Source: Stenocarpella maydis
Taxonomy: Eukaryota; Ascomycota; Sordariomycetes; Diaporthales; Diaporthaceae
Length of the DNA stretch: 64,000 bases
Direction of reading: 5' to 3'
Assembly: GCA_002270565.1 (NCBI GenBank)
Contig: NQMI01000005.1
Span: 434,001 to 498,000 of the forward strand
Shown: piece by piece, positions 11,549 to 22,158 of the stretch
How positions within the stretch are numbered: position 1 is the first letter of the stretch
Layout of the letters: each line of letters opens with the position of its first letter
The notes under the pieces: model-generated
What the model saw: only the letters and a program-made list of their open reading frames with translations
The model's database searches: none
What the model was told of the DNA's origin: nothing
Made by a program: the position numbers and the translations under genes

Positions 11549-12692
11549 TCTCAGAGATCAGTCTTCACCGTCCGAAATGTAACCTGACTGATTAGACGGG
11601 ATGATTGATAATCCAGGACACTGAGGTGATGTCCGCTTTCAGTTCAGTGACGTACTGCGTGTATGGACTCAATCTACCATGTGGAGCTTTATGGCGTGTA
11701 TAATCGCGTTGGAACAAACTCCATCAATGAGGCGAGCCATCAGCGTTCCGTGTCTGAAGATTTAGGTGGAATAGCCTCTCACTTATATTCCAATACTACG
11801 TATAGTATCAGGAGCTACAATTAAAATGAAAGTTGTATGCCTAGTTCCCTATTTGTTGCAGTTTCTGGAGGTAGCTACACCTGTTAGACTAGACAAGCTC
11901 TTCTACGCCTTGAAGTCAACCCGGACTCCCACTGGCATGACAATAGCAACAAAAGCAGCACTTTGCGTTACGCAATAATTTCTGAATTACTCAGAATTTC
12001 CAAACTCATTATTAATAACAAAGCTGATCCAGATGTCATACAATCTGGTTCCCTGCCGCCATGAAGCTGCCAATCAACAATAGCAAGACTTCTAGAGCAG
12101 GCATATTGCATCCTTCAGTCAAGAAGAGATCACTTAACATCATCGCTGATTTACTTTCTGACTTTGCTTGTCACAAGGAGCAACCAGTGACTCTGACTAT
12201 TACAAATGCCCGAGTTCATACCCATCTTTAAGCCTTCAATGCACAGCTTCAGTGCTCAAAGGAACCCGGAATTCTCGTGTATAGGCCCACACAATCAAGA
12301 GTTTTGAGCGAGAGACCTGGGAAAAAATCCCACGCCTCTGACTCTAATCAAAAAAATCTCATTGAATCTTGAATTTCCTTCCAAGTCAAACTAAACCATC
12401 AGAAGCACTGCTCCCAAACTCACCCGCCCTGCCCTCACAGGATGCTCCAAGCCAACCTCCGCACACCCAATACAAACAAGCGCTACCCCTGCCAGCAAGC
12501 CCACACGACCCGAGCAGAGGGTACCTAGCTACCTCCTGTCACAGAGGAAGAGAGGATGGAAAGCAAATAAATGCAAGGTGCGGCTTTTACCTAGGTACGG
12601 AAAGGAGTTCTAGGGGGCACTTTTTTATATATATTTATTTCATTGATACTAAGACTTTTGGTGCGAAACGGTAGCTTCCGAGTTAACACTAG
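11549..12692. other. Intergenic region, transition to transposon block
   Basis: About 1.1 kb with moderate and increasing AT content. I see no gene or recognisable repeat before the copia LTR begins. Confidence 0.5.
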
Positions 12693-12850
12693 TGTTGAAC
12701 AGAATGCCGCCCCTAACCCTAAAACCAAGCATATCCTGCGCTTATAAAAGCTTCTTTTATTTATTTTATTCTTTTCTAGAAACTTAGACCTTAAGGCGAG
12801 TTTACTTCTATAAATTTAGAGTGCTTAGGATATATAATTATTCTATAGTT
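12693..12850 (+). repeat. Copia 5' LTR (RIP-mutated)
   Basis: Matches the 3' LTR at 21654 almost perfectly in the outer ~80 bp. The inner half differs mainly by C-to-T and G-to-A changes. Its exact inner end is unclear. A TATA-like TTATAAAAG lies near 12741-12749. Confidence 0.75.
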
Positions 12851-13481
12851 ATAAGCCTAGTTTACAAACTTAAACTTCTTTTTAGCAATATCTCAATTAT
12901 ATATTTTTAAGTATAACTTACCCTAACCTGCAAGATATCATTCTTAGCGAATTCCAAGCTTATAATAATCATCTAGTATAAGGATATATATTCTTTTCTA
13001 ATATAGTATATGGTTCTCTAAATATACTACTTGCCTAGGGGCGTTTGGAATAAACTGAATCCAGATAAGCCTGATTTCGTTGATTCTGGTGAAGTAGGAC
13101 CACTTGAACTACTAGAGTGGGCCTAAGAATATAATATAAGGCAATGGCTCCTCTATAAGACCCGTTTAAAGCTTTTTAAAGATTAACTATCTAGAGATAA
13201 GCTTATGGAAGGTAAGATAAAGCCTAGTTTCCTATTATAGCTTTCTATAAATGAGCTCTAAAAAGAGTATAACTTATATCTCTAAATTAAACTTTTTTAA
13301 GGCTTGAAATATAAGACTTAGGTATCTTAAAGATAAAAGATTTAGAAATAAATATAAAAAATAATTTCTACTAATATCCTTATTTCTTACCTTATTAGAG
13401 TAGAAGAAGAAAGCTCTTTCTCTATTTAATAAATCCTTAGAAGTATTAAAAGGACCTCTTACCTATAAGTATAAGTATTAA

Positions 13482-14079
13482 TGTTAAACGGAACCGCTCA
13501 GCAGGGCGTTAGTACTCCGTGCAAGGAGTTACCCTAGACTTCGTTGTAAGGAGTTACCCTAGACTTTCTAGCAAGGAGTTACCCTAGACTTGCGAGTCAG
13601 GCGATTTTCGCTAAGTACGCCCAGTGCGTGCGTGACGCAAGATGAGTTTGGTGGCCGTGAGTCGATTATTTTGGCCTGCATTTGCACCTTAATTCAGACC
13701 TCTGCATTACCCTTATTTCTTACCCAAAAAGTATATGACTTAGTGCATTGGATAGCCTGATTTCTGAAGTTTGTATGTACTTAATTTGGGCATTGCTAGG
13801 GCTGTGGTTGGCTAGTTGTTTGGAACCAAAGATGGTGTGTTGGAAGGGCGAATTTTCCGGCATTTGCAAATTTGCACCAGAGCCTACCGCAGCGTGCCCA
13901 GGGGTGAGACGACGTCGGAGGGTATATAAGGAGGGCTTACAGAAGCCCAACTTAATTCAATACAAAGTTGTCCAGACCATTGTCAATCGTCCCAATTCGC
14001 CTCAGAGCACCATACTGCGACCCTGCCGAAACACACACACGCTGAACTGAATGCTATTCTATAGCACAAATTCATCAGA
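13482..14079 (+). mobile_element. Solo LTR, copy A (598 bp)
   Basis: Begins TGTTAAACGG and ends ATTCATCAGA, flanked on both sides by the 5-bp duplication ATTAA (13477-13481 and 14080-14084). It has a promoter-like GGGTATATAAGGAGGG (about 13919) and three copies of a 19-bp unit (AAGGAGTTACCCTAGACTT) near its 5' end. Base composition is balanced, unlike the AT-rich copia DNA around it, so it inserted after that DNA was mutated or escaped RIP. Related copies lie at 19390 and 49358. Confidence 0.85.
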
Positions 14080-15961
14080 ATTAAGAATATCATTAAGACC
14101 TAGTATAAGCAGTATTTTATAAAAGTATAAAAACCAGGAGTTAAGCTATAAGTCTAGTATTATAACTTTATCTGCTACTACTTTTAAGTATAAATGCTTA
14201 AGATCTTAGAGATTAATAGGTTTTAAGGAGCAGATAATTTCCTTTAAGCTATTTTTTTTTTAGCTAGCTTTAGGCTAGGTATAAGCTAAATGCTAGAATC
14301 TAATTAAATAAGATGCACTTAGGGATCTATTACTAAGCCTTAATAACCTATCAAAGGGCTTTGCTGCCCTCCTTTACTATAATAAGCTAGCAAATAGCTT
14401 AGGAGGAGCTATAGTTTTTATAATATTGGCTGGAAACTACCTTCTAAACTTAAGAGAAAAAGGGGGTAGTGTAAACCCTATATTAAACCTAAGATTAAGA
14501 GGGGAGAAGAATGTTTAAAAAAGGATTTCCTGCCTATATAGGAAGATTAACCAACCTAAGTATATTTGGAAACTAGTTAAGTATTAAGTCCTTATTTATA
14601 CCTATAATAAGGAGAAATACTCTAACTTAAAGTGCCCCTAACTAAGGAATAATGCTTAGAAATTAGAAACTGATTGAATAATGATAAATATAAGGAGGTT
14701 AGAGAGGAATTAGAGTGTAAGGGGATCCTAAAATAGGATGGGAATTAGAGGAGAAATTAGTTCGAACCTACTTTTCTAGGCTTAATTATAGCCTAACCCT
14801 CTTTCTAAAACTAATCTTTACTATTTCTTTTATTTAATATATACTCTTTTTACTCTTTTCAAACTTATTATTAAATTTACTACTTAATTTTAATTATATA
14901 ACCTCCACTTTTTAAAAATATAATTTATGCATTGATTAACTCTTAATAGCTCCTAACTATCTAGTATATGCCTGGAATATACATAATAATGAGAGGAGCA
15001 AGATACCCTCTATTAAGCAGTACTATTCTTAATAATTATAGAGCAATCTATCTAGTTAACTTAATTGATTTCCTTATTCTAGGCTTATTTAGACTAAGTA
15101 TGGATTATAATATAGTTAAAGTAGGGACTTCCTCTTTAGAGATTATAGGTTATAGAATTAGATGCTTTAAAAATAAGATTTATAGTATAAAGGGGAAGAA
15201 TGTTAAAGCTCTTATTTTAAAAAATATAGTAATTATTAAGTATTTTTATATTAATATTATTTCTAAAGCTCTTTTTTAAAAAGCAGGTATATAGTACTAT
15301 GGCAGCAATAATACCCTGTACTTTAGAATAATTAACTAGAGTATACCTATAGCAGATCTTAAGCGGGCATATAATCTAGTCTTTCTTAAATATAAGCTAC
15401 TCTCCTTCTCCTATTTTAAAGCTCCTTTAATCCTATATAGTAATATAGGAATAGTTGCTTCTTAAGTACTTATAGTTAGGAGAAATAGACTATTTAGATG
15501 TTCCTAGGATAAAGCGCTAGATAGATTTAATAATGCTTAAATATAGTATATTAGATCTGATTATTTGGGAGTGGAAGCTCTGGAAAAGCTTATTTAAGGC
15601 GTGAGAGGAGTCTGCATTATAGGGATAAAAAGGATCTATTGTGAGGTCTGCACTTAGGCAAATGCCTTAAAATATATTAGTTAAGCACCATTAGAAAACA
15701 GGTCTCCTTATCCATTCTATTAGATTGCTTAGGACCTCTTTTACTATAAATAAGCTCTAGATGGGTTTCTTTATATATTAATAATATATAATAAGTTTAA
15801 TATAAAACTCTTTACCTACCCTCTAATCTTAAAAACCTAAGAATATATATTTTAGGTACTTGAAGATTATAAGGTAATAGTATAGAGAATTTACGGATTT
15901 GCTATATATTATATTGGATAAGATATAGAAGTAGTAGTTATAAGCTTTATAGTAGAAATAG

Positions 15962-16279
15962 TGTTAAACGGAACCGCTCAGCAGGGCGTTGGTACTCCGT
16001 GCAAGGAGTTACCCTAGACTTCGTTGTAAGGAGTTACCCTAGACTTNNNNNNNNNNNNNNNNNNNNNNNNNNNNNNNNNNNNNNNNNNNNNNNNNNNNNN
16101 NNNNNNNNNNNNNNNNNNNNNNNNNNNNNNNNNNNNNNNNNNNNNNNNNNNNNNNNNNNNNNNNNNNNNNNNNNNNNNNNNNNNNNNNNNNNNNAAGTCT
16201 AGGGTAACTCCTTACAACGAAGTCTAGGGTAACTCCTTGCACGGAGTACCAACGCCCTGCTGAGCGGTTCCGTTTAACA
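15962..16279. repeat. Palindromic LTR-end arms around a 148-N gap
   Basis: The first 85 bp of the solo-LTR family (15962-16046) is followed by Ns (16047-16194). The exact reverse complement of the same 85 bp follows (16195-16279). Outer flanks (AATAG and ACCCT) do not form a target duplication. Either two LTRs lie head to head or the gap was closed wrongly. Confidence 0.9.
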
Positions 16280-17039
16280 ACCCTTAAAGAAAAAGCTAGA
16301 AGTATATATTTTAACTAGAACTTAGGAGTAAATATACCTTATTCTAAAAAAGCAAACTCCTTTTTCTTTACTAATAAAGAAGGTAATATTTTAAAATTTC
16401 TAATATTAAAAGGGATATTTAAAATAATTAAATAAGACTTATCTAATATTAGTTTGCCTATAGGGTAATTATTATTTTTAATAGATAAGGAAATAGTTAA
16501 GCATCTTATATTACCTTCTTAAGACTCATACTAACTTAAGCCTATTTAGGGGAACTAGGAGAGCTAGCTACTTCCTATACCTTAGGATAAGTCTAGTATC
16601 CAGCCTATAACTATTCTTCTAAGAAGATTAGCCTGAATTTAGCAAAAATGAGCTAGTATAGCAGAATTATAGGGGCCCTTATATTTAGCAAATGCAACTG
16701 CATTTAGCAAAAGCACTAATTTAGTATGCCCTAAAGAGGAGAATGCAAATGCATCCCTTAGAGGTAATAATTCTTAGGAATACTTTATATCTACTTTCTA
16801 GCCTAATTAACTAGAAATATAAGATTAAAGTATAACTAAGAAATATAAATTTATAATACTTATATATATTATAATAGTATTAATTTAGGCTAGGAAGTCT
16901 GAAATGTAATGCCTTAGGTATAATGCCCAAGGAAAAATGCTTTCTTTAGAACCAAAGAACTGGAAGTAAGCTTAAAATGGACTATATAAGGTGTAATAGC
17001 TGGAGGCAATGTATAAGGAGATGTAGACCCTTATTAAGC

Positions 17040-18320
17040 TTGGAATCTGGAAGGTAATTAAGTATGAAAGGGCGCCTTCTAAGCTCTTCTTACTTAAGTA
17101 GGTTTATAAATATAAGCTTAATAAGAATTATAGACTACTCTCTTTTAAAGTATATATATATATATAAGGGGATCTCTAGCTAGTTTTTATTATTAAGGAA
17201 ATATATATAGCTACTCTTATTATAAAGATATTTTATATAATGATAGTAATTACTACTATATTTAATTTAGAGTATGTTTAACTTAATGTAACTATAGTAT
17301 TCTTAAATATAATAAGGGATAAGAGAGAAGAAGTCTGTTGCAAGCTTCTAGAAGGGTTTAAGTAGGAAGGAAAATGTGCTATATTTAGGAAGGTACTTTA
17401 TGGACTTAGGGATTTACTATTACTCTAGCACTAAGAATTTAGTTTTACGCTTAGAAAGCTCGGATTAAAGCCCTATCTAGAGGAATCCTATCTCTTTATA
17501 TGCTTAGGAACTAGAATTATAGTCTTGTTTTATATGGATGATATCCTAATACTCTTTTCTAAGAATTAAGTAAGAGTGGTAACCTAAATTAAGGCTGGAA
17601 TTATATAAGAATATAAGGTTAAGGATAAGGGATTAGCTTAGTAGTTTCTGGGAATTTAAATACTAAGGGACTGTAGAATACGCACTATAATACTAATTTA
17701 TAATATATATATAGAGAAGGTTATATAGAAATTCAGCTTGATGGATAATAAATACTTTATGCCCTATATACCTCTAAGAGTAGAAGAATTGCTAAAGTTT
17801 AATAAATAAGCCTTAAAAGCAGAGATTAAAGTATATTAAGAAAGGGTTGGGTTAATTCTCTATATGGCTATTATAATATGCCTAGATATTGCTTTTATAT
17901 GTATATTTCTTTCTAGGTTTCTAATTAACTCTAGACCCTAGTATTAAAAGGCAGCTAAGAGAGTTATATAATACTTTTATAGGATATATTACCTTGGAAT
18001 CTAATATGGGGGATAATACTCTAAAGCCTAAGCGTTAATTATAGTAGGGGATGCTTTATTTATAGATGATTAGGAGGATAGGAAATCTACTTAAGGCTAT
18101 ATAATGATCTTATTTAGAGGACTAATTTATTAGAAATCTAGTAAGTAAGCAATTATATTAATATTAATGATAGAGACTGAATTGCTAAGTTTGGAATGTA
18201 CTATAAAGGAGGTAATGGCTCTTAAGTGACTGTTTAGGGATATTTAACTGGATCTAGGGTAAGCTTAGGAAATCTATTATAATAATTAGCAGACTATATG
18301 GCTGGTTGTAATTAAGTGCA
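17040..18320 (+). pseudogene. Copia pol remnant: reverse transcriptase and RNase H
   Basis: Plus-strand reading recovers ordered pieces of copia Pol despite many stops: the start of the reverse transcriptase domain, the FYMDDILIL catalytic core near 17529-17556, and an RNase H region (KSSKQ, then ETELLSLECTTKEVMAL) near 18130-18230. Stops are mostly TAA/TAG where Gln or Trp would be expected, consistent with C-to-T changes on either strand. Confidence 0.75.
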
Positions 18321-19032
18321 AAAGGCTTAATATAAAGCTTTATTATATTAATATCTAGTAGATATAGTTAAAATAGGAATATAGTAAGGGTAGTTTTTAA
18401 ATAATTTATTTAGAAACCTTGAAAATGCCTGCTAATGGACTTATAAAAACTTTTAAATGCACCTGTTTAAGTATTTTTAAGCATACCTTAATCTCATTAA
18501 TATATAAGAAGTAATTTAGAAAAACTTAAGAAGGGACTCTTATATTTTAAAACTACCTTTTAGAATGAAAAAATTCTCTTAATAAATAATAATATGCTAG
18601 TAGAGTTATCTTAAGTGTTTTAATAACTGGAAAAGAGATTGAAAATAGGGAGGGAATCTAAGGTATATAGCTTCCTAGAGCTTAAATATTACCTTTTTTA
18701 GCTTTAGTTAAAAGTATAAAGCTCTTAAGAACCTAACTACTTTTTAATCTTACCTCCTTTTAGGAAAAAGTTTAAAAATATATATTTAAGATATCTTAAA
18801 ATTATCTTTATTATTATTAGAATTATTACTATTACTAGACTTATTATTAACCTTAATGGGGTAATTAGAATTAGTACTATTCATGAAACTAAGCTCTTTA
18901 GTCTTATTAAGCCTATTATAGGTAATTTTTATATGCCCCTATTTGCCCTTTTAATAGAGGTCCTTGGATTTCTTCCAGGCAATTTGGGCCCTATTAAGCT
19001 TATTCTTATAAATTATCTTTCCGCTAGCTAAT

Positions 19033-19387
19033 ATATTGCCCTTAATCTTTGAGTTAATAAAGTTTATCTAATAAAAAGAAAGCTTATTAGTAAAAGGAGT
19101 AAGTACTAAAGGGATTATATAATAAATACTATTATACTTAATATAATTATAGTATTTAAAACTAGTATTTCCTATTATATTATAATATATAATGGAATTA
19201 GAATACCTAGATATAGTATTATTAATATAATAACTATAAGGGATTTTATGCTTATTACTTTAAGAAAGACTATTATTAATCCTTTTCTTCTTCTTCTTAG
19301 TATACTTTATAGTATAAGTGAATTTTTTAAGCTCTTTCTTTTCTACTATTACTTAAGTAAGCTGTGCCTAAGCTTTCTCTAAAGCTA
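19033..19387. repeat. 355-bp direct repeat, left copy
   Basis: Runs up to the base before an N (19388) that abuts solo LTR copy C. It matches 19984-20339 along its whole length, with differences that are mostly transitions. The AT-rich sequence is probably part of an element on the minus strand, but no domain can be named. Confidence 0.8.
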
Positions 19388-19389
19388 NT

Positions 19390-19983
19390 TGTTAAACGGA
19401 ACCGCTCAGCAGGGCGTTGGTACTCCGTGCAAGGAGTTACCCTAGACTTCGTTGTAAGGAGTTACCCTAGACTTTCTAGCAAGGAGTTACCCTAGACTTG
19501 CGAGTCAGGCGATTTTCGCTAAGTACGCCCAGTGCGTGCGTGACGCAAGATGAGTTTGGTGGCCGTGAGTCGATTATTTTGGCCTGCATTTGCACCTTAA
19601 TTCAGACCTCTGCATTACCCTTATTTCTTACCCAAAAAGTATATGACTTAGTGTATTGGATAGCTTGATTTCTAAAGTTTATATATACTTAATTCGGGCA
19701 GTACTAGGGCTATGGTTGGCTGGCTGCTTGGAACCAAAGATGGTGTGTTGGAAGGGCGAATTTTCCGGCATTTGCAAATTTGCACCAGAGCCGACCGCAG
19801 CGTGCCCAGGGGTGAGACGACGTCGGAGGGTATATAAGGAGGGCTTACAGAAGCCCAACTTAATTCAATACAAAGTTGTCCAGACCACTGTCAATTGTCC
19901 GAATTCGCCTCAGGGCACCACACTGCGACCCTGCCGAAACACACGCTGAACTGAATGCTATTTTATAGCACAAATTCATCAGA
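19390..19983 (+). mobile_element. Solo LTR, copy C (594 bp), flanked by a duplication
   Basis: Same family as copy A, with the same ends and the three 19-bp units. Flanks are CTANT on the left and ATATT on the right, so a clean 5-bp duplication is not present. The left flank is the end, and the right flank the start, of a 355-bp direct repeat. This is the layout expected when two LTR insertions at different sites of one repeat recombine. Confidence 0.85.
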
Positions 19984-20339
19984 ATATTGCCTTTAGTCTT
20001 TACCTTAATAAAGTTCATTTAATAAAAAGAAAGCTTATTAGTAAAAGGAGTAAGTATTAAAGGGATTATATAATAAGTATTATTATATTTAGTATAGTTA
20101 TGGTATCTAAAACTGGTATTTCTTACTATATTATAATATATAATAGAAATAAAATAGCTAGATACAGCACTATTAATATAATAATTATAAGGGATTTTGT
20201 ACTTATTACCCTAAGAAAGACTATTGCTAATCCTCTTCTTCTTCTTCTTAGCATACTTTATAGTATAAGTAAACTTCTTAAGTTCTTTCTTTTCTACTAC
20301 TACTTAAGCAAGCTAGGCCTAGGCTTTCTCTAAAGCTAG
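19984..20339. repeat. 355-bp direct repeat, right copy
   Basis: Counterpart of 19033-19387, starting exactly where solo LTR copy C ends. It is slightly less AT-rich than the left copy, so the two were mutated independently. Confidence 0.8.
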
Positions 20340-21653
20340 ATAGGTTAACTATAAGTCTAAGAATATAGAAATAGAGATTACTACTTATTTATAGAAGGCT
20401 TCTTAGAGTTATTAGTTCTCTAATGCTTATAAGCACTAAAAGCAGTCTTAAAGTTATCTTTAGTAGTACGCCCTAAAGATTGCTTTTAAGGCGGGCTAGT
20501 AGCTTCCAGGTATATAGGAATCTAATTCTTAGATAATAGCAGACTATTTCTCGCTCTTTAATACTTATTTATAGTATACCTATACTTCTAATCCTTATAT
20601 TAACTATTATAATGAGCCTAATCTTTAATGCTTAAGGAGTAATTCTCTTCCTCTTTAGTATTATTAGAAATGCTATTATAAGGAGGACTAATGGGCTTAT
20701 AGTCCTTAGAATTTATATTTTAAGGTGCTTTAGCTATAGTCTTAGTTAATAGGGATGCTATATATTTGAACTAGTGCGTTCTGGTAAAGGAAACCCTATA
20801 AGTGTTAGAAACCTATTTTATAGATATGGAAATATTGCTGTCTCTTATATTAATGTTTCCAGACTTGCTTCCCCTAGCGGTTACCTAATCCTAATAAGTT
20901 TGGTTTCCCCTAAATATATTCTCTATTTAAGTGACTATAGGAACCTCTCTAAATAAAGCCCTAGAACTAGGAAGTTAAGGAGTGGGGTTCTTAGACTCGG
21001 ATGAATGCTCTAGCAAGCTTAAAAGGAGGTTAGCACTAATAGCTAGACCCGTGGATTAAGAAATGATTAAGGACTAAAGGTCGGATGGGCCAGGAGCACT
21101 ACTACGCTCTGAATTCACGTTCTAAAGCTCGTTCAGATCCTTGGCATTATAAGGAGTCTCATTTACGGAGCCCTAAGGGCCCCCAATGGGATCAACTTGA
21201 ACATCGGGATTAACTTAAACATTAGGATTAATATGCTCATATATAATAGAGATTGAGGATACATGCTTAGAACCAGCCTTTTCAGATGAGGACCGGCAAA
21301 TGGATGCCCGGGTGCCCGAGATAGAGCGCAGGTTGCAACCCTGGGCAGGTTTCAATCAGGGCATCTCAATAAGCTCAGAAAAAGTATTTGAAAACAAAAA
21401 AGGTAGTATATTTTGGGGTCAGAATCATAAAAAAAAAGTCTAAATCTAAGCTCCAACTAGTTGTTTTTAGATGCATTATAGAGATACAGAAGCTTAAAGG
21501 TGGGTTTCTAAGGTATATTATAGGATGGAAATGCAGGAAGGGTGGCTAATAGGAGGACTAGGACTTTCTTATAGGTGCAAACGCATGGGCTACCTGGCTA
21601 CTAGCAAAATTGGGGCAGCTATACGCTTTAAACAAGCCTGTAGCTGGGGGGTG

Positions 21654-21815
21654 TGTTGAATAGAATGCCGCCCCTAACCCTAAAACCAAGCGTGTCCTGC
21701 GCTTATAAAAGCTTCTTTCATTTGTTTTATTCTTTTCTAGAAACTTAGACCTTAAGGCGAGTTTACTTCTACGAATTCAGAGTGCTTAGGACACATGGCT
21801 GTTCCACAGCAATCA
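21654..21815 (+). repeat. Copia 3' LTR
   Basis: Direct counterpart of the LTR at 12693. It keeps C/G at most sites where the 5' LTR has T/A (for example ACGAATTC versus ATAAATTT, and GACACATGG versus GATATATAA), so it is the less mutated copy. The inner-side purine tract lies at about 21642-21653. Confidence 0.75.
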
Positions 21816-22158
21816 CCAGTAGACGCCAAAATCACAGGACATATCCCACTTGTGACGGCATTGCTATATCAGGTTGTACTATTTGACCAGACGCGTGTGA
21901 ACTAATACTCACATTTTGCTGTTTCCTTGATATACGGTAGCGGTGTGAGGCTGTGGCGCCACCCCGTTCCACCTATAAATCGATGAGGCAGTGGCAGAGA
22001 CAAGGTTCGGGTGGTCAACCTGCAGTAACCAAATCCCGGCAGCTGTAGAGAGCGAGGGAAATTCTCCCCCAAGACGGAACGTACTGTGCTGAGCCGCCGT
22101 TTCCAGTCGGTTGCGGGTATCAAAGTGCTCTATTTGCTTATATGTGTAAACTAGACCT
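21816..22158. other. Short intergenic stretch at the repeat boundary
   Basis: About 340 bp of normal composition between the copia LTR and the stop codon of the UFD1-like gene. It probably holds that gene's 3' UTR. I see no gene here. Confidence 0.5.

Larger units (their letters stand above)
12693..21815 (+). mobile_element. Degenerate Ty1/copia retrotransposon with nested insertions
   Basis: Direct repeats at 12693-~12850 and 21654-~21815 both begin TGTTGAA and are taken as LTRs. A purine-rich tract (CTGGGGGGTG) sits just before the downstream copy, as a polypurine tract should. Internal plus-strand remnants include a reverse transcriptase with LGLKPYLEESYLFICLGT then FYMDDILIL (about 17460-17556), the copia YxDD core, and an RNase H stretch with the SKQ...ETELLSLE pattern (about 18130-18200). 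All frames are broken by TAA/TAG codons, and the DNA is highly AT-rich, as expected after RIP. At about 9.1 kb it is longer than a usual copia element because it holds two solo LTRs, a gap with inverted LTR ends, and a 355-bp duplication. It is not capable of making its own proteins. Confidence 0.85.

Noticed and set aside
12711..12721. Possible telomere end
   Set aside because: Only about two CCCTAA units, internal to an LTR and repeated in the other LTRs; not a telomere tract.
13531..13606. Three evenly spaced 19-bp repeats that resemble a CRISPR array
   Set aside because: Spacers are only 5-6 bp, the unit lies inside a solo LTR, and the organism is a fungus.
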